From positions 124,001 through 188,000 of the forward strand of contig JACFYK010000033.1 in NCBI GenBank assembly GCA_021292105.1: 64,000 nt of DNA, written 5' to 3'. This DNA comes from Anadara kagoshimensis (taxonomy: Eukaryota; Mollusca; Bivalvia; Arcoida; Arcidae). Shown here in pieces: positions 43,805 to 56,212 of the stretch (positions within the stretch are counted from its first letter, which is position 1; each line of letters begins with the position of its first letter). The notes under the pieces are model-generated. The model was not told the origin of the DNA, searched no databases, and saw only the letters and a list, made by a program, of their open reading frames with translations. A program made the translations under genes and the position numbers.

Positions 43805-43841
43805 CAGAATCTACATTCTTTTCTTCTTTTTCTTGTGGTGT
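43805..43841 (-). CDS. Possible small exon, phase-compatible with 39,891-40,201
   Basis: The acceptor 'aaatatttgtattttacag' is followed by coding for TPQEKEEKNVDS and one extra base, then a GT (gtaacg) donor. Joined in phase with the terminal exon, the extra G plus GT would give Gly. Without splicing the same frame reads on for a few residues to a TAA at 43,785-43,787, so it may instead be a last exon. The short charged stretch has no family. Mirror 48,055-48,091. Confidence 0.3.
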
Positions 43842-44640
43842 CTGTAAAATACAAATATTTTAAAAGATAATGCCCACTTGTGAAAAACAAAAAACTAATC
43901 AAGCATAATAATTCGGATAAAATTATTTTTCATATTTTAGATATACCTTTATAAAAAGAGGCCCAATGGTATGTGCTTACATATTTCATTTCGCCATAGT
44001 TTGTTTTAGTGTGAATTATATGAAGAACTTTTAAAACAATATTTTATTCGTTGCAGTTGATAATGTATTTTCCAAGCAAGTTTTTGTAGACTTGATTTTT
44101 AAGTTTTACTGCATTTTAACCTGGTAAAGTTTTTGGTGTAAGCTGTATTCACCTATTCTTTTAAATTTAAATCAAATTTAATACTTATAAATTTGTTTAT
44201 AACCGGTCTGTTCATGATTGTCCCTATTTCATAAAACAGATATTCATGGTTGTCCCTATCAGTATATAATCCACTATCAAAACAAACAATTATAGTCTGT
44301 TTTAAATTTAGGTACAGAATTTCACCTGGTGTTACAATATCTATCCCTATTTTTTATGTTGGATATTTGTTAAGAAAAAAAAAACCCAAATGTTTATTGA
44401 ATATTAAGGGTTTTTTTAATTTCATAATTATTGTTATAAAAAAATTTTAGGTTTTTTTTAACTAATAAAAATAAAATAATTCATAATAAAATATTAATAT
44501 AAAAAAATTGATTGTTTATTTTATTTATTCATTATTTCAAGAAACAAGGAAAAAATAAGATAAAAAGTATACTAGTTCATTTTTTCAACAAAAATTTAAC
44601 GTACACAAGCAAAAAATTGTAAAAGGAATACCATGCCAGG

Positions 44641-44832
44641 TTGTATTGCGTATTTGCGATATGTTGTGAGATATTGCAGAGGCACTGTAGAGGAACAGAT
44701 GATGAACCCAGTTTGATCCTAATCAAATTTTACTTGCATCAACATAACCACCCAGTATCCAACCACGATATAAATGCTGCAGTTTTTCTTGGAAGCATTA
44801 AGGAATGTTGTAGAGATGAAGTAAACCATTAA
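44641..44832 (+). pseudogene. Open frame with FAR1/FLYWCH-like 'HNHPVS' motif, doubtful
   Basis: 63 codons, with 'LIKFYLHQHNHPVS' near the middle. An H-x-HPVS end is typical of the zinc-finger region that precedes MULE-type transposases (FAR1/FLYWCH-like). Upstream Cys residues ('CVFAICCEILQRHC') are not in the usual arrangement. It sits inside the 1.45-kb TIR segment, which would suit a transposase remnant, but the match is a short motif only and could be chance. Mirror 47,061-47,252. Confidence 0.25.
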
Positions 44833-44850
44833 CATCTATGTATGAAGAAG

Positions 44851-44909
44851 AGTGAGTGAGTGATACATTGTTTTAAGCCGCATCAGCAATATTGCAGCTA
44901 TTCGCGGCT
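44851..44909 (+). repeat. Mollusc SINE-like core segment
   Basis: agtgagtgagtgatacattg followed by 'ttttaagccgcatcagcaat' and 'attgcagctattcgcggc' closely resembles a core I recall from many mollusc SINEs ('gtgagtgagt ... gccgcactcagcaatattccagctat'). Only the core is recognisable. Mirror 46,984-47,042. Confidence 0.65.
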
Positions 44910-45658
44910 AGACAAAGTAAAAAAACAATAGTATAAAAAAAACACAAGCTAGTAAAATTTAAAAACTAAAAATAAGAATATATAAATTTGGAAGAAATAA
45001 ATATTACGTAACTGATTAAAAAAACAGCTTTATCACAGACAATTACTAAAACCTGGATTATATGATAAAAATTATATTTTATTAAATAAATCAATTTCCC
45101 GAAGGAAGTTTAAAATCTGATGTCCACTGACATTGTTAAAAAGATCTTGCATCGATGAATAAAAAGTACAGATTCGAACTCAACACCATAAATGTAATGG
45201 ACTACACTGATGCTGTATCACAAATTTTGAAACATCAATTAGGGATTAATTAAGTGACAGTGTCTATAATAGAGGAGTTTGTGATCATTGAATATTTTAA
45301 ACTTGTGTTAAATATGGTATTAACTTAGGGTACGTTATTATGTTTCTTTTTCCTTTTTGTAATTTTTGTGTACTGTAAGTTAATTTATTTATTTATGGTG
45401 TGCTTGTGACTTAAATGTGGTATGAGCTTAGCATATGCTTTTATGCTTTTCCTTTTTGTAATTTTTGTGTATTGTTTTATTCATTTATTTATTTAGATGA
45501 TTTGTGTCTGTTATTACCTTGTTTTCTGAAACAAACTATAACCCAAGCTGGACTTCACTTCTATTGTTTTCATATTTTCAAAAATTCATTATTGTCCCTA
45601 TTTTTTAACATATTTTCCTAACATTTACCTGGATTTTTAATATAGGGACAATCATGAA

Positions 45659-45924
45659 TAAACCTTATAACCATGTACATGTATATGAAAACATGGTCTC
45701 TATTTTTTCTCAATCATTAACAATTAAAATGAAATTCAAGTCAGTATAAAATTTAAACACTTAAATTAAGTCTAACAATTTTATTAATTATAAAATAGGT
45801 GAGCTATGATGTCTTCTGACAACTCTTGTTTCAAAATTAAGTAAGTCCAGTTTTTTTTATTTAATAAATAATAAATGTTAAATAAACACACACACACATA
45901 CACACCACCTGATAAAGATATTAT
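45659..45924. other. AT-rich arm end beside the second turn point
   Basis: No gene. It contains a (CA)n-type stretch at 45,887-45,904 just before the spacer. Mirror 45,963-46,231. Confidence 0.5.
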
Positions 45925-45962
45925 CGTAGTGTTTGATAAAATTGCTATGGTTTTTTTACGAA
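45925..45962. other. Spacer (loop) of giant inverted repeat 2
   Basis: This 38-nt unpaired spacer lies between ...ctgataaagatattat and ataatatctttatcag.... It contains a run of seven T. It is unlike the spacer at 17,943-17,960 in length and sequence, so the two turn points were not formed by one common terminal sequence. Confidence 0.9.
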
Positions 45963-46231
45963 ATAATATCTTTATCAGGTGTGTGTGTATGTGTGTGTGT
46001 GTTTATTTAACATTTATTATTTATTAAATATAAAAAAACTGGACTTACTTAATTTTGAAACAAGAGTTGTCAGAAGACATCATAGCTCACCTATTTTATA
46101 ATTAATAAAATTGTTAGACTTAATTTAAGTGTTTAAATTTTATACTGACTTGAATTTCATTTTAATTGTTAATGATATTGAGAAAAAATAGAGACCATGT
46201 TTTCATATACATGTACATGGTTATAAGGTTT

Positions 46232-47685
46232 ATTCATGATTGTCCCTATATTAAAAATCCAGGTAAATGTTAGGAAAATATGTTAAAAAATAGGGACAAT
46301 AATGAATTTTTGAAAATATGAAAACAATAGAAGTGAAGTCCAGCTTGGGTTATAGTTTGTTTCAGAAAACAAGGTAATAACAGACACAAATCATCTAAAT
46401 AAATAAATGAATAAAACAATACACAAAAATTACAAAAAGGAAAAAGCATAAAAGCATATGCTAAGCTCATACCACATTTAAGTCACAAGCACACCATAAA
46501 TAAATAAATTAACTTACAGTACACAAAAATTACAAAAAGGAAAAAGAAACATAATAACGTACCCTAAGTTAATACCATATTTAACACAAGTTTAAAATAT
46601 TCAATGATCACAAACTCCTCTATTATAGACACTGTCACTTAATTAATCCCTAATTGATGTTTCAAAATTTGTGATACAGCATCAGTGTAGTCCATTACAT
46701 TTATGGTGTTGAGTTCGAATCTGTACTTTTTATTCATCGATGCAAGATCTTTTTAACAATGTCAGTGGACATCAGATTTTAAACTTCCTTCGGGAAATTG
46801 ATTTATTTAATAAAATATAATTTTTATCATATAATCCAGGTTTTAGTAATTGTCTGTGATAAAGCTGTTTTTTTAATCAGTTACGTAATATTTATTTCTT
46901 CCAAATTTATATATTCTTATTTTTAGTTTTTAAATTTTACTAGCTTGTGTTTTTTTTATACTATTGTATTTTTTACTTTGTCTAGCCGCGAATAGCTGCA
47001 ATATTGCTGATGCGGCTTAAAACAATGTATCACTCACTCACTCTTCTTCATACATAGATGTTAATGGTTTACTTCATCTCTACAACATTCCTTAATGCTT
47101 CCAAGAAAAACTGCAGCATTTATATCGTGGTTGGATACTGGGTGGTTATGTTGATGCAAGTAAAATTTGATTAGGATCAAACTGGGTTCATCATCTGTTC
47201 CTCTACAGTGCCTCTGCAATATCTCACAACATATCGCAAATACGCAATACAACCTGGCATGGTATTCCTTTTACAATTTTTTGCTTGTGTACGTTAAATT
47301 TTTGTTGAAAAAATGAACTAGTATACTTTTTATCTTATTTTTTCCTTGTTTCTTGAAATAATGAATAAATAAAATAAACAAATCAATTTTTTTATATTAA
47401 TATTTTTATTATGAATTATTTTATTTTTATTAGTTAAAAAAAACCTAAAATTTTTTTATAACAATAATTATGAAATTAAAAAAACCCTTAATATTCAATA
47501 AACATTTTGGGTTTTTTTTTTCTTAACAAATATCCAACATAAAAAATAGGGATAGATATTGTAACACCAGGTGAAATTCTGTACCTAAATTTAAAACAGA
47601 CTATAATTGTTTGTTTTGATAGTGGATTATATACTGATAGGGACAACCATGAATATCTGTTTTATGAAATAGGGACAATCATGAA
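46232..47685. mobile_element. 1.45-kb segment with 17-bp TIRs (mirror copy)
   Basis: Mirror of 44,211-45,658. TIRs at 46,232-46,248 and 47,669-47,685. Confidence 0.5.
46984..47042 (-). repeat. Mollusc SINE-like core segment (mirror copy)
   Basis: Mirror of 44,851-44,909. Confidence 0.65.
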
Positions 47686-48054
47686 CAGACCGGTTATAAA
47701 CAAATTTATAAGTATTAAATTTGATTTAAATTTAAAAGAATAGGTGAATACAGCTTACACCAAAAACTTTACCAGGTTAAAATGCAGTAAAACTTAAAAA
47801 TCAAGTCTACAAAAACTTGCTTGGAAAATACATTATCAACTGCAACGAATAAAATATTGTTTTAAAAGTTCTTCATATAATTCACACTAAAACAAACTAT
47901 GGCGAAATGAAATATGTAAGCACATACCATTGGGCCTCTTTTTATAAAGGTATATCTAAAATATGAAAAATAATTTTATCCGAATTATTATGCTTGATTA
48001 GTTTTTTGTTTTTCACAAGTGGGCATTATCTTTTAAAATATTTGTATTTTACAG

Positions 48055-48091
48055 ACACCACAAGAAAAAGAAGAAAAGAATGTAGATTCTG
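48055..48091 (+). CDS. Possible small exon (mirror copy)
   Basis: Mirror of 43,805-43,841. Acceptor AG at 48,053-48,054, candidate donor GT at 48,092-48,093, alternative in-frame stop TAA at 48,109-48,111. Confidence 0.3.
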
Positions 48092-48107
48092 GTAACGTAT
48101 CTCCTGA

Positions 48108-48402
48108 TTAACATTTTGCAAATCTGACCAGTTTTCTTTTACTTAAATTACCCCACATAAGAAGAGAGAATTTATTAACATTTGGCCAATGGCAAATATA
48201 ATTATCTAAATATTTTATTTTTATATCCCTATAGATGGAACAAACCATAACAAAGTTGTATTCATCTTCAAGTACTTGCATACATTCTTTTAGACAAAGA
48301 GTTACCATCATATCTACTTTTACTTCTTCTAACTGCGTACAGCAATACACAATTTTGCTAGTGACATTCAATACTTGGTTTCTGTTACAATATTTAAATA
48401 TT
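48108..48402 (-). CDS. Possible terminal exon of a second unknown host gene (mirror copy)
   Basis: Mirror of 43,494-43,788. Confidence 0.35.
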
Positions 48403-48519
48403 CTGAGAAATAAAAATTATTTTTAAACATGCGATAATATTTTAGTTTTGTTGAATTGTTACAGCATGTAATATAATCTTTAAATATTAGTCAAAGACTC
48501 TTTGTTTCAAAATTGAACA

Positions 48520-49606
48520 ACCGGTGTCAGCTATCACATTTTACTTTTACATGTTCCACTGTCAGCTGTAAAATTTTCTTCTTCTGGCGTATTTTCTCCT
48601 TACATTTCAGGTGCCAGCAGGCACATTTTCTACTTAGAGTTCCAGTGTCAGCAGTCACATTTTCTACTTACAGTTTCAGTGTCAACAGTCACATTCTCTA
48701 CTTAAGTTCCAGTGTCAACAGTCACATTTTCTACTTACAGTTCTAGTGTCAGCAGTAACATTTTCTATTTACTGTTCCAGTGTCAGCAGTCACATTTTCT
48801 ATTTACTGTTCCAGTGTCAGCAGTCACATTTTCAACTTGCAGTTCTAGTGTCCGCAGTAACATTTTTTATTTACAGTTCCAGTGTCAACAGTCACATTTT
48901 CTATTTACTGTTCCAGTGTCAACAGTCACATTTTCTACTTACAGTTTTAGTGTCAGCAGTAACATTTTCTATTTACAGTTCCAGTGTCAGCAGTAACATT
49001 TTCTATTTACTGTTCCAGTGTCAGCAGTCACATTTTCAACTTGCAGTTCTAGTGTCCGCAGTAACATTTTTTATTTACAGTTCCAGTGTCAACAGTCACA
49101 TTTTCTACTTACAGTTTTAGTGTCAGCAGTTACATTTTCTATTTAAAGTTCCAGTGCCAACAGTCACATTTTCTACTTACAGGTCCAGTGTCAGCAGTCA
49201 CATTTTCTACTTACAGTTTCAGTGTTAGTTTTAACATTTTCTACTTACATTTCCAGTGTCAACAGTCACATTTTCTAATTAAAGGTCCAATGTCAGCAGT
49301 CACATTTTCTACTTATAGTTGGAGTGTCAATAGTCACTACTTACAGTTCTAGTGTCAGCAGTAAAGTTTTCTATTTACAGTTCCTGTGTCAACGGACACA
49401 TTTTCTACTTACAGTTCCAATGTCAACAGTCACATTTTCTCTCTTAAGTTCCAGTGTCATCAATCACAGTTTCCGCTTACAGTTCCATTGTCAGCGGCCA
49501 CATTTTCTGCCTAAAGTTGCAGTGTCAGCGGTCACATTTCTCATTTACAGGTCCAATGTCAACAGTCATATTTACTTTCTTATGCCCCCTTTGACATTTT
49601 TGAATT
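48520..49606. repeat. 34-bp tandem repeat array, block 2 (mirror copy)
   Basis: Mirror of 42,290-43,375. The number of units is the same as in the other arm; only single-base indels differ. Confidence 0.9.
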
Positions 49607-49696
49607 AAATGTTTAAATACATTTGATGGCCGTATTGTAAAATTAGAACATTTTTGGTTTTTATATTGTTGTGGCGATCCAATGTTTTCTTCTTAG

Positions 49697-51415
49697 ACTT
49701 TTAGTTTCAGCAGTTACATTTTCTCCTTAAGGTTTCAGTGTCAGCAGTCCAATTTTTTCTTATAGTTCTAGTGTTTGCAGTCACATTTTCGACTTATAGG
49801 TCCAGTGTCAGCAGTCATACGTTTACTTTTGCAGCCTAAGTGCTAGCAAACACATTTTCCACTCAGAGTTCCGAGTGTCAGCAGTCACATGTTCTAACTA
49901 CCATTCCGAGTGCAAACACTCAAATATTTTCTTCTTACAGTTCCAGTGTCAGCATTCCTATATTTCCACTTAGTTTCAGTATCAGCATTCACATTTTCTA
50001 TTTACAGTTGCAGTGTCAACGTTTACAGTTACATTTACTTTTATAGTTCTAATGTCAACAGTCATTTCTACTTACAGGTCCAGTGTCAGTAGTCATACAT
50101 TTGCTTCTTACAGATCCAGAAGTGCCTGTGTTTGTATATTGCTGCAGTGTTAGCAGTCACATGTTCTACTTACAATTCTGAATGCCAGCAGTCACATACT
50201 TTTTCTTACAATTTCAGTGTCAGCACTCACATTTTCAAATTACAGTTGCAGTGTCTACAGTCGCATTTATAATTACAGTTCTGGTGTTAGCAGTCATATT
50301 TTTTTATTGTTGGAATGTCAGCAATCTTATTTTCTTTCCTTTTGACAGTTCTAGTGCCAACAATCACATTTTTACTTACAGTTCCAGTGTCAGCACAAAT
50401 ATTTCGGTTTTTTTTTCAGTTTCAATGTCAGAGGTCACATTATTGTCTTATAGTTTTAGTGTGAGCAGTCACATTTGCTGCTTATTACTTATAGGTCTGG
50501 AATCAGCAGTTACATGTTTAAATCTTACAGCTCTAGTGTCAGCAAACACATTTTCCACTCAAAGCTTCGAGTACCAGCAGTCACATATTTTCCTCTTACG
50601 GTTCCAGTGTCGGCATTTACATTTTTACTTACAGTCCCAGTGTCAACAGCAGTCCCATGTTTACTTACAGGTTTAGTGTCAGCAGTCCCATTTTCTACTT
50701 ATAGGTCCAGTGTCAGCAGTCATATGTTTACTTCTTACAGCTCCAGTGTTAGCAAACATATTTTCGCCCCAAAGTTGCGAGTGTCAGCAGTCATCTTTTT
50801 ACAGTTTCATTGTCAGCAGTCATATTTTCTACTAAAGGTTCTAATGTCAGCAGTCACATGTTCATCTTGTATGACCAGTGAGAGCAGTCACATTTTCTAC
50901 TTACAGGTCCAGTGTCAACAGTCACATGGTTACTTCTTACAGTCCCAATGCCAGCATGTATATGTTTTCTGTTTCCAGTTTCAGTGTCAGCGGTAACATT
51001 TTCTTCTTACAGTTTCAGTGTTAACAGTCTCATATTTACAGTTCCAGTGCAAGCTTTCAAATGTTTCTTTCATACAGCTTCAGTGTCAGCAATCAAATCT
51101 TCAATTAAATTTCGAGTGTCAGCAGTAACATATTCCACTAACAGTTCAATTGTTAACAGTCACATTTTTTCTAACAGTTCCAGTGTCACATTTTCCACTT
51201 ACATTTCCACTGTCAACAGTGACATTTCATATTACAGTTCCAGTATCAGCAGTCACATTTTCTGTTTACAGTTCCAGTATCGGCAGTCACATTTTCTGTT
51301 TACAGTTCCAGTATCAGCAGTCACATTTTCCACTTACTGTTCCATTGTCAACAGTAAAAAATTCTCTGGCAGTTCCAGTGTCATATTCTCTTTCTTAAGT
51401 CCTCTTTGACATTTT
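49697..51415. repeat. 34-bp tandem repeat array, block 1 (mirror copy)
   Basis: Mirror of 40,485-42,200. Confidence 0.9.
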
Positions 51416-51698
51416 TGTGAACATTGTATGGCGGCAGTGTAATATAAAAACACCTCAAGATATATATATTTTTTAGCAATTTTATACGATCAATAATTAG
51501 TTCTGAAAAATTACTTGATTAAAAATAAAATTGATAAAATTTATACTAAACCATTTTGTTCGTTATAATATCTTTACTTTAAACATCTAAAGTTCTTTGA
51601 ACAAGCAAATACTACTTTATTACTTTCCATAATTTTTAAGTGGTGCATGCCTACCAATGTATCTTATATTTACGTATTTTTGTAATTTATGATTTCAG

Positions 51699-52009
51699 GT
51701 TTTCAGAAAGGACAGATAAAAGATCATGTTCCCGAAAAATACCACAAACATATCCCACAACATATCCTGAATTCATACTTCTTTAAAACGGATGAGGATG
51801 CTAACAAATTTCTCGAAAATAGCTCGAAAGATGTAAGCTACATTGTGCATCACAGCACAAAATTATATGAACATATAAGGCAGAACCCAACGGAGGTTGG
51901 TAAAAGTGCCTTTATTGACATTGATCATTGGATAATCAATATTTTAGTCGATTGGGCAGACTTTGATTACATAATCTGCTCTGATCCAATCAGAGAAAAA
52001 CATTTTTAA
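51699..52009 (+). CDS. Possible terminal exon of an unknown host gene (mirror copy)
   Basis: Mirror of 39,891-40,201 on the plus strand, identical in the encoded sequence. Acceptor AG at 51,697-51,698. Confidence 0.45.
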
Positions 52010-52571
52010 ATTTAACAGGGAGTTATAGTCAGCATATTATAGATATCTTAAAACGGAGAGTATCTGAAACATTTGCCATTAACGGTGTTAATCTGTGTGC
52101 AACTTGCTTATCTTACTGTCTAATATGTCAGACAGACATATAATTATTAGCAATCTAATTACTATTCTATTAATATGTGAATCTTGTCACAGAAAGACAT
52201 TATTTTTTTCGATGAACTGTTAAAGTGTATATAGTTCTGAAAACTGCAATACCGAGTGGAGCAGGAAATGTATCATTGCGCATTTTGTTTGAATTTGGTA
52301 TTTGAAAATAATGATTTAAGTTTTAAAAATAATAATTTAGATAAACATTTGTACATTATTGTAAATACACGTAAATGAATCAACAATTAATCGGTCATCA
52401 AGGTTTTAACTGTTAAAAAAATGGTTTATGATTGGTGTTTAGCAGTTCATGTCTTCATGGCAAATTAAAAAAAAAATTAATTACAGAGTAAAAGATATAT
52501 AAATTGTTGGTAGATATTATCTAAACATGCATGTAAAACAGGAATTCTAATGCAAATATTATGTAACGTGA

Positions 52572-53540
52572 ATCACCATGCAATTATCTCAAATAACATT
52601 TAGTATACAAAAAAAAAAAACCCAAATTTACAATATTGTTATAGTCCACCTGATTATGTTGAATAACATGACAATATTGTAAATTTGCGGTTTTTTTGTT
52701 TTGTTTTGTATCCTAAATGTTATTTGAGATAATTGCATGGTGATAGTCCACCTGGTTATGTTGAATAACATTAAAATATTGTAAATTCTGATATTTAATC
52801 ATTGTGTATACTAAATGTAATTTGAGACAATTGCATGATGATAGTCAACCTGGTTATGTTGAATACACTAAATGTTATTTGAGATAATTGCATGGTGATA
52901 GTCCACCTGATTATGTTGAATTACATGACAATATTGTAAATTTCGATATTTTATCATTGTGTATACTAAATGTAATTTGAAACAATTGCATGTGTATACT
53001 AAATGTAATTTGAGACAATTGTATGATGATAGTCAACCTGGTTATGTTGAAAACACTAAATGTTATTTGAGATAATTGCATGGTGATAGTCCACCTGATT
53101 ATGTTGAATAACATGACAATATTGTAAATTTGGGTATTTTTTTTGTTTTGTATACTAAATGTCATTCGAGATAATTGCATGGTGAAAGTCCACCTGGTTA
53201 TGTTGAATAACAATACAATATTGTACATTTCAATATTTTATTATTGTGTATACTAAATGTAATTTGAGACAATTGCATGATGATTGTCAACCTGGTTATG
53301 TAATACACTAAATGTTATTTGAGATAATTGCATGGTGATAGTCTATCTGGTTATGTTATATAACATGACAATATTGTAAATTTGGGTTTTTTTGTTTTGT
53401 ATACTAAATGTTATTTGAGATAATTGCATAATGATAGTCAACCTGGTTATGTTGAATACACTAAATGTTATTTGAGACAATTGCCTGATGATAGTCCACC
53501 TGGTTGTGTTGAATAACATGACAATATTGTAAATTTAGTT
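52572..53540. repeat. Two-module tandem array with inverted end (mirror copy)
   Basis: Mirror of 38,370-39,330. Confidence 0.85.
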
Positions 53541-53739
53541 GCGTCATCCGAGGGCTTATAATAGGAAATATATATTTCTTTTTACAAGTTAAAAAAAAAT
53601 AATAATGAACATGCATTTCAACATTTATTGTAGCTAGAGAAGTTGGTTTAGATAATAGAGGAGGTTTATATGTGTTTATTAAAACACTTAAACGTTACAA
53701 GTTAAAGGTCATCGGGGAATTTTTATGTGAAGTAATTTC

Positions 53740-54128
53740 TGTTAAAGGGTACCTGTAACGATTTTTCATTTTCACATATTTTATTCCTCGTACTTAAATA
53801 TAACCGAAAATTTTATAAAAATTGATGCAGAAATAAGGAAGATATTGGTATTTTTTTAATACACTTCCGGTTAATCAAAATCGAAAAGGTCAGTTTTGGG
53901 GACCCCATGGTGTGATGTCACAGGAGTAACATGACCCTGCAGAATATCATTTACCTTCAATACTATAATACTTGACTGACTGTACATTCTTTTATTATTC
54001 AAGGTAAAATCATTTGATGAAGTATTTTGTAATTTATATATTATTGTTGCCACCAGTTATGTAACATTATTTGTGGCAAAAAGCATTTGTATGCTTAATG
54101 CAATAAAGATATTGAAATTGAAAATTGA
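53740..54128 (+). mobile_element. Possible LINE 3' end remnant (mirror copy)
   Basis: Mirror of 37,778-38,165, ending in AATAAA (54,102-54,107) and an ATTGAA-type tail. Confidence 0.4.
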
Positions 54129-55205
54129 AGTAGAATTTACATCCGATTGACACCTGCTGATAATTAAGAGATTATCATTATTTCACCTGGACAAAAATTA
54201 TGTTAATAACACATTCCTTTGGCTAAGACCGATATCTTTAATCAACACCTTTTCTCGTGTAAATCAATTGATTTACATGTGTCGTTTACAGTGACTTCAT
54301 GATACCTGGTAATATACTATCTCAATTGTTTGATGTTGTCTTGAATTTAGTATTCCATATTAATGAAATGATTGTGAAAAGATAATTATGTTAAAAAAAT
54401 GGGAGTTGAAATAAGTATGAACAGATGATAACTAGTACTGGCGACGGGTATTATAACAAAATTATTTAATTTTTGAAATAATAATCATGACATTTTACAA
54501 CGGTCATTATATTCTAATAGTCTTTTTTCTTCTTTCATTTCTACCCTTTTTTATATCATATAAATAAATAAATAAATAATAGTGTATCATTTAGGATGTA
54601 CGAAAAACAGTATGCTATTGCGATATCACGCAAAATGTCAGTTTTGTACTTAAAACTTTAAATCTTTACTAGGATGAATTGATTGCCTAATAATGCAAAT
54701 TTTTCTAGTCAGAAGAATCCTTTTAAACGGTATGTATGAATGTACTTGCAGCATTTGATTTTCAATTAAAAATACAACGGTTTTTCACTTGTTACTTAGT
54801 CACATCAGCCACATATAATACGTATAATATGCATTAAATGTCACTGGTGACATTCAATCCAAGATGTACTTATAAATACTAAAAAAATAAATAGATAAAT
54901 AAATAAATAAATAAATAACCTTTGAAACGTGCTCTCATAGATTGAAAATTACAAGAAATAATAATAACGATATATTTTTACCATTTAAACCATGATAATA
55001 AACTGTAAAATAATTTTAATTTGAAATGTCCTTGGTTTTATTTATTTATTTACCTAGCACTAAACGTTGAACAGTTATAAATAACTAAGTAAAAATGTCT
55101 ACTTGTGTGAACGACTTGAAGTCAGTGCCACGTTCGGGCATTTGATTTAAGATTTTGCATCATGATCTGCAGTCGGTAGCTAGTTTAGGCTGATTTTATA
55201 TTATC

Positions 55206-55372
55206 TTTTTAGCTCACCTGGCCTAAAGGCCATGTGAGCTTTTGCCATCACTCAGCGTCCGTCGTCCGTCAGTCTGTCAGTCAGTCAGTCAGTCTGTCCG
55301 TCTGTAAACTTTTCACATTTTGGCTATCTCCTCTGAAACCCCTGAACCAATTTTAACGCTTTTTTGTTTACA
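55206..55372. repeat. Bivalve repeat end with hairpin (mirror copy)
   Basis: Mirror of 36,530-36,697. Confidence 0.8.
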
Positions 55373-55644
55373 TAACAAAAATGTCAGAGATCGATGAAAT
55401 CGATAAAGCAAAATATTGTAATGTTATCAGTTGTTTTGACAATTGTTTAGTTTTATGAAACTCAACAGTTTGAATGGGTATTTTTTCTATTTTATACAGG
55501 ACTATGTTTTAGCGTAACGATTCCGTCCTATTTGCAGTATCTGAGTGACGCGTCTCACTAAATATAGATTGTAACACTTGCTGCTGGAAGTTCCGTTATT
55601 ATTTACAATGTTGTGTACAATTAAGTCGATTTTGCATTAGAATA

Positions 55645-55804
55645 GAGATAACCGTCTTGTATTTGAAGAGTTCCGACCGTAAAACGTGGATTTTAAAATC
55701 CACGTTTTACGGTCGCAAATTCCGGTTACCTGGTAGACCTCAATTTGCGACCGTAAAATCCACGTTTTACGGTCGGAACTCTTCAAATACATGACAGTTA
55801 TCTC
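55645..55804. mobile_element. Foldback element of 160 bp (mirror copy)
   Basis: Mirror of 36,098-36,257. Confidence 0.8.
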
Positions 55805-56212
55805 CTAATTTCATAAGGTGTTAAAAGGGAACATGTCCCTAATATACCAAAATAGGTAAAATATCTAAAGATGTACAAGAGTCTATGAAGTAGATGAACA
55901 AATATTTTGAGTTTTATTGTCCAAAACAGTAAAATATTATATGAACATATTATATAGAACCCGAATGAGGTTAATAAAATTGCATTAATAGAAAGAAATG
56001 TTGTTTAAATAACTACGAATAAAATATCGGTATTGCCTTTGTTTATCATATTTTGTGATGGGAGATAGACACATTTAAACAGCAAACATGGCAGTTCATT
56101 AAGATAAGAGGCATTAAAAAATGTATGAAAATAACCTCAGGAGTATAAATAGGTATTCTTCATTAAATACAGTACTATAAATGGTAAAATGCGTGCAAAG
56201 TATAAATAACAA

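Larger units (their letters stand above)
44211..45658. mobile_element. 1.45-kb segment with 17-bp terminal inverted repeats
   Basis: ttcatgattgtccctat at 44,211-44,227 is perfectly inverted at 45,642-45,658. Looser inverted similarity continues outward (gtttataaccggtctg against ggttataaggttta). A second 'ttcatggttgtccctat' lies just inside the left end and 'tcattattgtccctattt' just inside the right end, so the ends are multiple. The interior holds a SINE-like segment and a 63-codon open frame, but no transposase. It is probably a non-autonomous DNA element; no target duplication is evident. Mirror 46,232-47,685. Confidence 0.5.

Noticed and set aside
17961-45924. U as the complete genome of a hairpin-ended virus
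   Set aside because: Most of U is ordinary host-type repeat DNA, and the virus-like part covers only about 5 kb; nothing suggests packaging of the 28 kb.
17943-45962. Standard hairpin sequencing adapter at the turn points
   Set aside because: Neither the 18-nt nor the 38-nt spacer resembles the hairpin adapter I know; adapter-free fold-back remains possible.
40491-51409. Long overlapping open frames (up to 173 codons) of Ser/Phe/Gln-rich text
   Set aside because: They are by-products of the 34-bp tandem unit, which lacks stops on one strand; several phases overlap with the same cyclic sequence.
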